The position numbers and the translations under genes were made by a program. DNA of 64,000 bases from Pseudaminobacter sp047739745 (GTDB lineage Bacteria; Pseudomonadota; Alphaproteobacteria; Rhizobiales; Rhizobiaceae): assembly GCF_047739745.1 (NCBI RefSeq), contig NZ_JBLLVA010000008.1:62001-126000 (forward strand), read 5' to 3'. Under the pieces are notes generated by a model. The model did not search any database and was not told the origin of the DNA. It saw nothing but the letters and a program-made list of their open reading frames with translations. Position 1 is the stretch's first letter. Every line of letters begins with the position of its first letter. Below, in pieces: positions 10,562 to 18,828 of this stretch.

Positions 10562-10706
10562 CATAAAATGCCGCCGTGGCGGAGGGGGAGCCACGGCGGC
10601 CTTACTTCAAAAGCTGCGGCAGCCCGGAGAGGGGGAATTAGGCTGCCGCATTGTCCGGTCCAGGCGGGGGACGGGCCTTCTTCCGGACTCGGCGAAAATT
10701 GCCGAT
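10562..10706 (-). ncRNA. Three-hairpin small RNA candidate next to polA (alpha-r7/Smr7C-like position)
   Basis: On the minus strand three stem-loops follow each other: a 6-bp stem (10683-10688 with 10653-10658), a perfect 10-bp stem (10641-10650 with 10615-10624) and a perfect 11-bp stem (10590-10600 with 10570-10580) followed by ATTTTAT, a plausible weak rho-independent end. All three loops on this strand are C-rich; loops two and three read TTCCCCCTCTCC and TCCCCCTCC, the anti-Shine-Dalgarno type typical of rhizobial regulatory RNAs. A promoter-like pair lies just upstream. From memory, the Sinorhizobium small RNA Smr7C (about 150 nt, alpha-r7 family) lies between polA and the adjacent gene; length, position and three-hairpin shape agree, but I have not compared sequences. 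Confidence 0.6.
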
Positions 10707-10712
10707 GCCACC

Positions 10713-10742
10713 TATCTGGAGGTGCGAACATGGCGATTCAAG
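10713..10742 (-). promoter_or_regulatory. Promoter-like pair for the small RNA candidate
   Basis: Reading the minus strand, CTTGAA (10737-10742) and CAGATA (10713-10718) are separated by 18 bases. They resemble the alphaproteobacterial housekeeping promoter (CTTGAC, about 17 bases, CTATAT) and would start transcription near 10706, giving an RNA of about 145 nt that ends after the third hairpin. Confidence 0.35.
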
Positions 10743-10860
10743 GGCACGAAGATTACAAGTTTGTAACATACGCGTGAACCGTCAGGAGCACGGCAAGACG
10801 CAATGTGTGCGGCCCGGTTTGCAATGGACAGATTCCGGTGTGCACGTTAGGTCTTGGCCC

Positions 10861-13770
10861 ATGAAAAAAGGCGATCATCTGTTCCTCATCGACGGCTCCG
10901 GCTACATCTTCCGGGCTTATCACGCACTGCCGCCGCTGACGCGCAAATCCGACGGCTTGCCGGTCGGCGCCGTGTCTGGCTTCTGCAACATGCTGTGGAA
11001 GCTGATGAAGGATGCGCGCAACACCGATGTCGGCGTGGTGCCGACCCATTTCGCGGTGATCTTCGATTATTCCTCCAAGACGTTTCGCAACGAGCTTTAC
11101 GCGGAATACAAGTCGAATCGCTCGGCGCCCCCGGAAGACCTCATCCCGCAATTCGGCCTGATCCGCCAGGCGACACGTGCCTTCGACCTGCCCTGCATCG
11201 AGATGGAAGGGTTCGAAGCCGACGACCTGATCGCCACCTATGCGCGCCTTGCCTGTGAGGCGGGCGGCGATACGACGATCATTTCGTCGGACAAGGACCT
11301 GATGCAGCTCGTCGGACCGAGCGTGTCGATGTACGACCCCATGAAGGACCGCCAGATCGGCATTCCCGAGGTCATCGAGAAATGGGGTGTGCCGCCGGAA
11401 AAGATGATCGATCTGCAGGCGCTGACCGGCGATTCGATCGACAATGTGCCGGGCATCCCCGGCATCGGCCCGAAGACGGCCGCCCTGCTCATCGAACAGT
11501 TCGGCGATCTCGACACGCTGCTGGCGCGTGCCGGCGAGATCAAGCAGGACAAGCGTCGCCAGTCCATCATCGACAATGCCGAGAAGGCGCGCATTTCGCG
11601 CGAGCTGGTGCGCCTGAAATATGACGTGCCGGTGGTCGACCCGCTCGAGGATTTTGTCCTTCAGCCGCCGAATGGCCCGAAATTGATCTCCTTTTTGAAG
11701 GCGATGGAGTTTTCTTCGCTTACCCGCCGCGTCGCGGAGACGACCGGCACCGATCCGGCCGCGATCGATGCCGAACAGATCAGGGTGGAAGCCGGCGTGC
11801 AAGCGCACGGCCCTGACCTTGACGTGGACGTGCCTGTCGCAAATGGCGAGGGCAAGGAAGCTGGCCCGTTGACGCCGGCGCAATTGGCGAAATCTCGGGC
11901 TGAGATGGCGACCGCGGAAAAAATCGGCCTCGCCGAGCCCGAATGCATTCGCGATCGCGCCACTCTCCTGGCATGGGTCGCCGAGGCGAGGGAAGCCGGA
12001 GCAGTGGCCTTCAGGACGGAAACCACGTCGCTCGACCCGATGCTGGCCGAGCTGGTCGGCTTTTCGCTGGCGACCAGACCCGGCCGCGCCGCCTATGTTC
12101 CGCTCGCGCATCGCTCGGCTGCAAGCGATCTGCTGGGCGGCGGCCAGAGGGAGAACCAGGTCTCGTTCGACGATGCCATGGCCGCGATCCGGCCACTGCT
12201 CGCCGACCCATCGGTGCTCAAGATCGGCCACAACATCAAATATGACTGGCTGCTGATGCACCGGCTCGGTGTCGATATCGCGGCCTTCGACGACACCATG
12301 CTGATGTCCTATGTGCTCGATGCGGGCACCGGCGGCCACAGTCTCGACGCGCTGGCCGACCGCTGGCTGGACCACGCCGTCATTCCGTTCAAGGATCTGG
12401 TCGGTTCGGGCAAGAGCGTCGTCACCTTCGATTTTGTCGACATCGAGCGCGCGACCACTTATGCCGCGGAAGGTGCGGACCTCGCCATCCGATTGTGGCG
12501 GGTTCTGAAGCCGCGCCTTACCGCGAACGGCCTTGTCTCGGTCTATGAGCGGCTTGAGCGGCCGCTGATCCCGGTACTGGCGCGCATGGAAGAACGCGGC
12601 ATCACGGTCGATCGCCAGATGTTGAGCCGGCTTTCGGGCGAGCTGGCGCAGCGTGCCGCAGCTCTCGAGGACGAGATCTATCAGGTGGCCGGGGAGAAGT
12701 TCACCATCGGCTCGCCGAAGCAGCTCGGCGACATCCTGTTCGGGCGCATGGGCCTGCCGGGCGGTTCGAAGACCAAGTCGGGGCAGTGGTCGACCACCGC
12801 GCAGGTGCTTGAAGAACTTGCGGCGGAGGGTTACGAACTGCCGCGCAAGATCGTCGATTGGCGCCAGCTCACCAAGCTCAAATCGACCTATACAGACGCG
12901 CTGCCGGACTATATCCATCCCGATACGCGGCGCGTCCACACTTCTTACGCGCTCGCCTCGACCTCGACCGGCCGGCTGTCCTCCTCCGAGCCCAATCTGC
13001 AGAATATCCCGATTCGCACCTCCGAAGGCCGGCGCATCAGGACGGCGTTCATTGCCGACAAGGGCAACAAGCTCGTCTCCGCCGACTACAGCCAGATCGA
13101 ACTACGGGTGCTTGCCCATGTCGCCGATATCCCTCAGCTCAGGCAGGCCTTTGCCGACGGCGTCGACATTCATGCGATGACGGCGTCGGAAATGTTCGGC
13201 GTGCCGGTGGCCGGCATGCCTTCGGAGGTGCGCCGGCGCGCCAAGGCGATCAATTTCGGCATCATCTACGGCATTTCCGCCTTCGGCCTTGCCAACCAGC
13301 TTTCGATCCCGCGCGAGGAAGCAAGCGACTATATCAAGCGCTATTTCGAGCGTTTTCCGGGCATCAAGGACTATATGGACGGCACCAAAGCCTTCGCGCG
13401 CGAAAAAGGCTATGTCGAAACCATCTTCGGGCGCCGCGCGCATTATCCGGAAATACGTTCATCTAATCCGCAGCACCGCGCTTTCAACGAACGGGCGGCG
13501 ATCAATGCGCCGATCCAGGGCTCGGCGGCGGACATCATCCGCCGCGCCATGGTGCGCATGGATGCGGCGCTGCAAGAAGCGAAGCTTTCGGCCCGCATGC
13601 TGTTGCAGGTGCATGACGAACTGATTTTCGAAGTGCCGGAGGAAGAGGTGGAACAGACCTTGCCGTTGGTGCGCGCGGTGATGGAGAATGCCGCCATGCC
13701 GGCGGTCAATCTGGCGGTGCCGCTTCAGGTCGATGCGCGTGCCGCGGTCAACTGGGACGAGGCGCATTAG
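10861..13770 (+). CDS. polA: DNA polymerase I with a degenerate 3'-5' exonuclease site
   Basis: A 969-residue family A polymerase. Residues 1-300 are the 5' nuclease (DGSGYIFRAYHA, EADDLIATYA, SSDKDLMQLVG), about 370-560 the 3'-5' exonuclease fold, and about 580-969 the polymerase with motif A (DYSQIELR, Asp742), motif B (RRAKAINFGIIYG, Arg792 to Gly800 region) and motif C (HDE, Asp919). In the exonuclease domain Glu387, Asp462 and Tyr534 are conserved, but the positions of E. coli Asp355 and Asp501 are Arg385 (FRTET) and Gly538 (YAAEGAD). Both lost residues bind the catalytic metal, so proofreading is probably absent. The start ATG at 10861 gives the standard KKGDHLFLIDG N-terminus. Confidence 0.97.
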   Translation: MKKGDHLFLIDGSGYIFRAYHALPPLTRKSDGLPVGAVSGFCNMLWKLMKDARNTDVGVVPTHFAVIFDYSSKTFRNELYAEYKSNRSAPPEDLIPQFGLIRQATRAFDLPCIEMEGFEADDLIATYARLACEAGGDTTIISSDKDLMQLVGPSVSMYDPMKDRQIGIPEVIEKWGVPPEKMIDLQALTGDSIDNVPGIPGIGPKTAALLIEQFGDLDTLLARAGEIKQDKRRQSIIDNAEKARISRELVRLKYDVPVVDPLEDFVLQPPNGPKLISFLKAMEFSSLTRRVAETTGTDPAAIDAEQIRVEAGVQAHGPDLDVDVPVANGEGKEAGPLTPAQLAKSRAEMATAEKIGLAEPECIRDRATLLAWVAEAREAGAVAFRTETTSLDPMLAELVGFSLATRPGRAAYVPLAHRSAASDLLGGGQRENQVSFDDAMAAIRPLLADPSVLKIGHNIKYDWLLMHRLGVDIAAFDDTMLMSYVLDAGTGGHSLDALADRWLDHAVIPFKDLVGSGKSVVTFDFVDIERATTYAAEGADLAIRLWRVLKPRLTANGLVSVYERLERPLIPVLARMEERGITVDRQMLSRLSGELAQRAAALEDEIYQVAGEKFTIGSPKQLGDILFGRMGLPGGSKTKSGQWSTTAQVLEELAAEGYELPRKIVDWRQLTKLKSTYTDALPDYIHPDTRRVHTSYALASTSTGRLSSSEPNLQNIPIRTSEGRRIRTAFIADKGNKLVSADYSQIELRVLAHVADIPQLRQAFADGVDIHAMTASEMFGVPVAGMPSEVRRRAKAINFGIIYGISAFGLANQLSIPREEASDYIKRYFERFPGIKDYMDGTKAFAREKGYVETIFGRRAHYPEIRSSNPQHRAFNERAAINAPIQGSAADIIRRAMVRMDAALQEAKLSARMLLQVHDELIFEVPEEEVEQTLPLVRAVMENAAMPAVNLAVPLQVDARAAVNWDEAH

Positions 13771-13811
13771 GCACCGCTCGCCGGAATGCACGGATCAGCG
13801 AGGAGATCGAC

Positions 13812-14861
13812 ATGAACTGGCATCCGGCTGAAAATCGTTATGAAACGATGCGCTATAACCGCTGCGGGCGCTCCGGGCTGAAATTACCGGCGATTTCGCT
13901 CGGGCTCTGGCACAATTTCGGCGAAGACACGCCATATCGCACCAAACGCGCGATCTGCCGGAAAGCGTTCGATCTCGGCATCACCCATTTCGACCTCGCC
14001 AACAATTACGGCCCGCCGCCCGGCTCGGCCGAGACCGCTTTCGGCGAGATATTGCGCACCGATTTTGCCGGCTTCCGCGACGAGATCATCATCTCCAGCA
14101 AGGCTGGATACGACATGTGGCCCGGCCCTTACGGCGAATGGGGCAGCCGTAAATATCTGCTGGCCAGCCTCGATCAGAGCCTCAAGCGGATGGGGCTCGA
14201 TTATGTCGACATCTTCTATTCGCACCGTTTCGACCCGGAGACGCCGCTCGAGGAAACGATGATGGCGCTAGATCAGGCGGTTCGCTCCGGCCGGGCGCTT
14301 TACGCAGGCATTTCATCCTACAATTCGCAACGCACAAGCGAGGCGGCTTCGATATTGCGCAGTCTCGGCACCCCCTGCCTGATCCACCAGCCGAGCTACT
14401 CCATGCTCAATCGCTGGGTGGAAGATGACGGGCTGCTCGACACGCTTGACGGTCTCGGCATCGGCTCCATCGTGTTCTCGCCGCTGGCGCAGGGCATGTT
14501 GACGACCAAATATCTGGACGGCATTCCGGAAGACAGCCGCGCCGCCAAGGGAAGATCGCTGCAGCGGGATTTCCTCGCCGAAAAGACGCTCGCTAATATA
14601 CGCGCATTGAACGCCATTGCCGAAGGGCGCGGCCAGACGCTGGCGCAGATGGCTCTGGCCTGGGTGCTGCGCCAGGGCCGCGTGACCTCGGCGCTGATCG
14701 GCGCCAGCCGTCCAGAGCAGGTAGAGGATTGCGTCGGCGCGCTGAACAAAGCCGATTTCACCGAGGCCGAGCTGGTCGAGATCGACCAGTATGCGCGCGA
14801 TGCCGACATCAATATCTGGGCGCGCTCGTCGGAGCGCCCGGGTCCCGTACGGCGGAAATAG
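13812..14861 (+). CDS. Aldo/keto reductase (YghZ/MgrA L-glyceraldehyde 3-phosphate reductase type)
   Basis: A 349-residue TIM-barrel NADPH oxidoreductase. It matches the YghZ (Gpr) group closely: the N-terminal YNRCGRSGLKLPAISLGLWHNFG, the catalytic Tyr in FDLANNYGPPPGSAE, and YVDIFYSHRFDPETPLEE. YghZ reduces L-glyceraldehyde 3-phosphate and methylglyoxal, so detoxification of reactive aldehydes is the likely role. AGGAG at 13801-13805 region precedes the ATG at 13812. It follows polA after 41 bases and may be co-transcribed; it converges with prfC. Confidence 0.93.
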   Translation: MNWHPAENRYETMRYNRCGRSGLKLPAISLGLWHNFGEDTPYRTKRAICRKAFDLGITHFDLANNYGPPPGSAETAFGEILRTDFAGFRDEIIISSKAGYDMWPGPYGEWGSRKYLLASLDQSLKRMGLDYVDIFYSHRFDPETPLEETMMALDQAVRSGRALYAGISSYNSQRTSEAASILRSLGTPCLIHQPSYSMLNRWVEDDGLLDTLDGLGIGSIVFSPLAQGMLTTKYLDGIPEDSRAAKGRSLQRDFLAEKTLANIRALNAIAEGRGQTLAQMALAWVLRQGRVTSALIGASRPEQVEDCVGALNKADFTEAELVEIDQYARDADINIWARSSERPGPVRRK

Positions 14862-14888
14862 GCTGCGGAGGCGGCAGGTTCACGCCAC

Positions 14889-16472
14889 CTAATCGCGGAC
14901 CTGATAGTCCTTGATCGCGGCGAAGCGGATCGCCTTCCAACGCTCGGCCTCGTAGTTCAGCGAGAATTCATGCTGCGCCAGAAAGACCGGATCGTCGTCG
15001 AGATCGCGGGCGATGTCGCCGCGATGTGCTTCGACGAAGCGGTGGATGTCGGCCGGGTCGTCGGCATCGATCCAGCGGCAGACCGAAAAGCGCGCAACCT
15101 CGAAATCGACCGGGAGGCCATATTCCACCGATAGCCGTTCCTTCAGCACGTCGAGCTGCAGCGCGCCAACCACGCCGACGATGGCCGGTGAGCCGTCTTC
15201 CGGCGAAAACAACTGCACCACGCCTTCCTCGGCCATCTGGTGCAGCGCTTCCTTCAGCTTCTTGGCCTTCATGGCATCGCCGAGGCGGACACGGCGAAGG
15301 ATTTCGGGTGCGAAGTTAGGTACGCCCCTGAAAAGGATTTCTTCGCCCTCGGTCAGGGTATCGCCGATGCGCAGCGTGCCATGGTTGGGAATGCCGACCA
15401 CGTCGCCGGCATAGGCCTCGTCGGCGGTGATACGCGAGCGGGCAAAGAAAAACTGCGGCGCCGAAAGGCTCATCGGCTTGCCGGTGCGCACCAGCTTGGC
15501 TTTCATGCCGCGCTCCAGCTTGCCCGAGCAGACACGCACGAAAGCGATGCGATCGCGATGGTTCGGGTCCATATTGGCCTGGATCTTGAAGACGAAGGAG
15601 GTCATCTTCTCCTCCGTCGCCTCGACCTTGCGGGTGTCGGCCTCCTGCGCGCGGGGCGCCGGGCCGAAGGCGCCGAGCGCCTCGATCAGGTCGCGCACGC
15701 CGAAATTGCGCAGTGCCGAGCCGAAGTAGACCGGCGTCAGATGGCCTTCACGGAAGGCATCCTCGTCGAACGGCCGGCAGGCCTCGCGGGCCAGTTCCAG
15801 TTCCTCGATGAAGGCCTCGCGCTCGTTGACCGGCAACAAGCCGGCGACGCGGTTGGAATCGGGGCCGTGGACAGGCGTGCGCTCCACCTCGCTGTCGCCA
15901 TGCCGTACGGCGTTCTGGGCCAGATGGTAGGTTCCGGAGAACGTCTTGCCGCGTCCGATCGGCCAGGTGACGGGCGCGGTGTCGAGCGCCAGCTTCTCTT
16001 CGATCTCGTCGAGCACCTCGAACGGGTCGCGGCTTTCGCGGTCCATCTTGTTGATGAAGGTGATGATCGGGATGTCGCGCAGGCGGCAGACTTCGAACAG
16101 CTTCAGCGTGCGTGGCTCGATACCCCTTGCCGCATCGATGACCATCACCGCGCTGTCGACCGCCGAAAGCGTCCGGTAGGTGTCGTCGGCGAAATCCTCG
16201 TGGCCGGGGGTGTCGAGCAGGTTGAAGACATTGTCGCCATATTCGAAGGTCATCACCGAGGTGACGACCGAAATGCCGCGCTCGCGCTCGATCTTCATCC
16301 AGTCCGAGCGGGTCTGGATCTTGTCCTTCTTGGCCTTGACCTCGCCGGCGAGCTGGATGGCGCCGCCGAACAGCAGCAGTTTTTCGGTCAGCGTGGTCTT
16401 GCCCGCGTCCGGGTGCGCGATGATCGCGAAAGTGCGGCGGCGGGCGACCGCCTGCTTTATGGTCTCGGCCAT
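14889..16472 (-). CDS. prfC: Peptide chain release factor 3
   Basis: A 527-residue translational GTPase (E. coli RF3 has 529) that removes RF1/RF2 from the ribosome after termination. The GTPase motifs are in order: AHPDAGKTTLTE near residues 19-30, the effector RGISVVTSV, DTPGHEDF near 87-94 and NKMD. The C-terminal domains II and III are complete. The start at 16472 gives the family N-terminus (AETIKQAVARRRTFAIIAHPD) and has AAAGGA eight bases upstream; the longer open frame would add about 160 unrelated residues. It is divergent from the methyltransferase gene. Confidence 0.96.
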   Translation of the reverse strand: MAETIKQAVARRRTFAIIAHPDAGKTTLTEKLLLFGGAIQLAGEVKAKKDKIQTRSDWMKIERERGISVVTSVMTFEYGDNVFNLLDTPGHEDFADDTYRTLSAVDSAVMVIDAARGIEPRTLKLFEVCRLRDIPIITFINKMDRESRDPFEVLDEIEEKLALDTAPVTWPIGRGKTFSGTYHLAQNAVRHGDSEVERTPVHGPDSNRVAGLLPVNEREAFIEELELAREACRPFDEDAFREGHLTPVYFGSALRNFGVRDLIEALGAFGPAPRAQEADTRKVEATEEKMTSFVFKIQANMDPNHRDRIAFVRVCSGKLERGMKAKLVRTGKPMSLSAPQFFFARSRITADEAYAGDVVGIPNHGTLRIGDTLTEGEEILFRGVPNFAPEILRRVRLGDAMKAKKLKEALHQMAEEGVVQLFSPEDGSPAIVGVVGALQLDVLKERLSVEYGLPVDFEVARFSVCRWIDADDPADIHRFVEAHRGDIARDLDDDPVFLAQHEFSLNYEAERWKAIRFAAIKDYQVRD

Positions 16473-16639
16473 GTCGTGAAGTCCTTTGTCGCGCGGGCTT
16501 CTAGCAGGAGGGCAGGCTGCTGTCGAGAAAAGCGAGGAACGTTCCAGCGCCGACCTCCGAATGCTGGTCATGCGCGTGAGCGACAAAGTTGACAGCGACG
16601 AAGCTTTCGCTTTGATCGTTCCGGCGAATGGAACATAGA

Positions 16640-17368
16640 ATGGCGCAAAACATCTACGACAATCCGGAATTCTTCGAGGGCTACAGCCGGCTCGGCCGCT
16701 CGCTCGAAGGTCTGGAGGGTGCCGCGGAATGGCCGGCGCTGCGCGCACTATTGCCGGAGTTGCGCGGCAGGAGGGTGGTTGATCTCGGTTGTGGCTTCGG
16801 CTGGTTCTGCCGCTGGGCGCATGAACAGGGTGCCGCGCAGGTGCTTGGCCTCGACATATCCGAGAATATGCTGGCGCAGGCCCGCGCCACTTCCACCAGC
16901 ACGACGATAGATTATGCCAAGGCGGACCTGGAGCGGCTTGCCCTGCCGCAGGCGTCATTCGACCTGGCCTACAGTTCGCTCGCCCTGCACTATGTCATGG
17001 ATTTGGCGGGACTGTTTGCCGTAATACATCGAGCTCTTGTTCCCGGCGGCTCGTTCGTATTCTCGAGCGAGCATCCGATCTATATGGCGCCGACCAGTCC
17101 GGGCTGGTCGATCGATGCCCAGGGGCGCAAGAGCTGGCCGGTCGACAGCTACCAGATGGAAGGTCCGCGCGTGACCGACTGGTTGGCACCGGGCGTCATC
17201 AAGCAGCACCGCACCATCGGCACCACGCTCAATCTCTTGATCCGCTGCGGCTTCGCCATCTCGCATGTCGAGGAATGGGGTCCAACGGATGCGCAGATCG
17301 CCGCCAGACCCGAACTGGCGGAGGAACGCGAGCGTCCGATGTTCCTGCTGATCTCGGCGGCCCGTTAA
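16640..17368 (+). CDS. SAM-dependent class I methyltransferase
   Basis: A 242-residue soluble methyltransferase with motif I VVDLGCGFGWFC, the acidic residue after strand 2 in VLGLDISENML, and motif IV region YSSLALHYV. It belongs to the broad UbiE/BioC-like methyltransferase_11 group; the substrate cannot be read from the sequence. An alternative ATG at 16628 would add four residues; the one at 16640 gives AQNIYDNPEFF, the usual start for this family. It is divergent from prfC with a 167-base spacer. Confidence 0.85.
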   Translation: MAQNIYDNPEFFEGYSRLGRSLEGLEGAAEWPALRALLPELRGRRVVDLGCGFGWFCRWAHEQGAAQVLGLDISENMLAQARATSTSTTIDYAKADLERLALPQASFDLAYSSLALHYVMDLAGLFAVIHRALVPGGSFVFSSEHPIYMAPTSPGWSIDAQGRKSWPVDSYQMEGPRVTDWLAPGVIKQHRTIGTTLNLLIRCGFAISHVEEWGPTDAQIAARPELAEERERPMFLLISAAR

Positions 17369-17375
17369 GCCGAAG

Positions 17376-17597
17376 TCATGCCTTCGTCGCTCGGTTGTGC
17401 GTGCGCTCATAGAGCTGGCGAATGATTCGGCTCGCTGTGGTTTCGAACAGGAACGGCAAGACGGCATGAACCAGAGCGGCGCAGGCCGCGACGAACAGCC
17501 GTCCGGAGAATTTTCCGGCAAAGGCCATATGTTCCAAATAGCTTTCGTCAACCGAGGCTGGATGGCTGGTGAACAGTTTTGCGACGCGGTTCATCAT
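17376..17597 (-). CDS. DUF6356 family small membrane protein
   Basis: A 73-residue protein with one clear membrane segment (VAACAALVHAVLPFLF). The motifs KLFTSHPASVDESYLEHM and HAVLPFLFETTASR are those I know from the DUF6356 family, found in many alphaproteobacteria without a defined function. AAGGG lies just before the ATG pair. The gene is divergent from the Lrp-type regulator, and the 96-base spacer holds a long palindrome, so it is a good candidate target of that regulator. Confidence 0.75.
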   Translation of the reverse strand: MMNRVAKLFTSHPASVDESYLEHMAFAGKFSGRLFVAACAALVHAVLPFLFETTASRIIRQLYERTHNRATKA

Positions 17598-17639
17598 GAG
17601 CCCTTTCTGTTTTGGCGACTATTGCCCGCCAATCGCGGA

Positions 17640-17687
17640 ATTTTGTCCCAAATCGTCCTTCCGTGGGACCAGATTTCGGGATAAAAT
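17640..17687. promoter_or_regulatory. Long interrupted palindrome, probable Lrp-family operator
   Basis: The left arm ATTTTGTCCCAAATC (17640-17654) pairs with the right arm at 17672-17687 (GATTTCGGGATAAAAT) with one substitution and one extra base, and an inner GTCC/GGAC pair continues the symmetry around 17662. The site sits between the divergent DUF6356 and Lrp genes and ends six bases before the lrp start. Lrp/AsnC proteins commonly bind such sites and control their own and a neighbouring gene. Confidence 0.6.
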
Positions 17688-17693
17688 ACCGCA

Positions 17694-18164
17694 ATGCTCG
17701 CCAATCTCGATACGATAGACCGAAGGTTGCTTGCCGAGCTGCAGCGCGACGGCACCCTTTCGGTCGATCAATTGTCGGAACGCGTCAGCCTTTCGCGCAA
17801 CGCCTGCTGGCGGCGGGTGAAACGGCTGGAGGACGATGGCGTCATCACCAGGCGGGTGGCGCTGGTCGACCCTGAAAAGCTCGGCCTTGCCCTTTCCGTC
17901 TTCATCATCGTGCGCACCTCCAGCCACGACCCGCAATGGCTGACGAAATTCCGGGATGCGGTGTCGGTCTTTCCGGAAATCACCGGCGTCTATCGCATGT
18001 CTGGCGACCTCGACTATGTGCTGCGGGCCCGTGTCGCCGATGTGAAGGCATATGACAGGCTCTATCAGCGGCTGATCGCCAAAGTGCCGCTGACCGATGT
18101 CTCGGCATCCTTCGTCATGGAGGAGATCAAGGACACGACCGCCGTTCCGGTGGAAATCCGCTGA
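17694..18164 (+). CDS. Lrp/AsnC family transcriptional regulator
   Basis: A 156-residue regulator with an N-terminal winged helix-turn-helix (DTIDRRLLAELQRDGTLS, then LSERVSLSRNACWRRVKRLEDDGVI) and a C-terminal RAM/AsnC ligand domain (GVYRMSGDLDYVLRARV). It is normal in length for the family. No good ribosome binding site precedes ATG 17694, and the palindrome runs almost up to it, which suggests autoregulation. The effector, probably an amino acid, is not apparent. Its divergent neighbour is the DUF6356 gene. Confidence 0.93.
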   Translation: MLANLDTIDRRLLAELQRDGTLSVDQLSERVSLSRNACWRRVKRLEDDGVITRRVALVDPEKLGLALSVFIIVRTSSHDPQWLTKFRDAVSVFPEITGVYRMSGDLDYVLRARVADVKAYDRLYQRLIAKVPLTDVSASFVMEEIKDTTAVPVEIR

Positions 18165-18191
18165 GTTGAGCGGACTGTGGAATTGACGAAA

Positions 18192-18219
18192 GGCCGCGAT
18201 GGTCCGATAGATCGCGGCC
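18192..18219 (+). promoter_or_regulatory. Perfect hairpin abutting the dut start codon
   Basis: GGCCGCGAT (18192-18200) and ATCGCGGCC (18211-18219) form a 9-bp stem with a ten-base loop, and the dut ATG begins at the very next base. An in-frame TAG at 18208-18210 rules out an upstream start, so the start is fixed. No free Shine-Dalgarno sequence is visible. The structure could hold back translation or serve as the end of the lrp transcript. Confidence 0.45.
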
Positions 18220-18693
18220 ATGAAAGCGGCCCTGAAGAAAACCCCCTCACTCGGCATTGTCCGGCTTCCCCATGGCGACGGCCTCGATTTGCCGGCCTAT
18301 GAAACGGCGGGCGCCGCCGGCATGGATCTGCGCGCGGCGGTGCCGGACGATCGGCCCCTGCTTATTCTGCCGGAACGGCGCGCTCTGGTTCCAACGGGAA
18401 TCATTCTTGAAATTCCGGAAGGACATGAAGGCCAGGTGCGGCCGCGCTCGGGCCTTGCCCTGAAGCACGGCATCACCTGCCTCAATACGCCGGGCACCAT
18501 CGACAGCGACTATCGCGGCGAGGTCAAGGTGCTGCTGATCAATCTCGGCGACGAGGATTTTACCGTGACGCGCGGCATGCGCGTGGCGCAGATCGTCTTT
18601 GCTCCGGTGGCCCAGTTGCGGGTCGTGGAGCGTAGCCTGGCTCAGGCGACCGAGCGCGGCGCCAACGGCTTTGGCTCGACCGGCAACTCGTGA
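18220..18693 (+). CDS. dut: dUTP diphosphatase
   Basis: A 157-residue trimeric dUTPase that hydrolyses dUTP to dUMP and keeps uracil out of DNA. The five family motifs are present: AGAAGMDLRA (1), RPRSGLALK (2), TPGTIDSDYRGEV (3), RVAQIVFAP (4) and the Gly-rich C-terminal RGANGFGSTG (5). The length is normal. The gene follows the Lrp regulator on the same strand after 55 bases that contain a strong hairpin. Confidence 0.96.
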   Translation: MKAALKKTPSLGIVRLPHGDGLDLPAYETAGAAGMDLRAAVPDDRPLLILPERRALVPTGIILEIPEGHEGQVRPRSGLALKHGITCLNTPGTIDSDYRGEVKVLLINLGDEDFTVTRGMRVAQIVFAPVAQLRVVERSLAQATERGANGFGSTGNS

Positions 18694-18828
18694 GACGCAA
18701 AGCTCCTGCCTGTCATCTGTTGTCAGTAGCACATGCCGGCCATTGATGGGCCAGCCTGAATTGGATTTGCCGCGCTTGGCAGGCCAGCGTAGGATCGCAA
18801 GAATCCACTCAGGCTGAGGGTTGTCACG

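Noticed and set aside
10730..10777. A 15-codon frame (MAIQGHEDYKF...) with a perfect GGAGG upstream of polA
   Set aside because: It lies over the promoter-like pair of the minus-strand small RNA, is very short and has no coupling to the polA start; more likely chance.
15240..16592. 450-codon plus-strand frame across prfC
   Set aside because: It is antisense to release factor 3, which has all GTPase motifs; no homology is visible.
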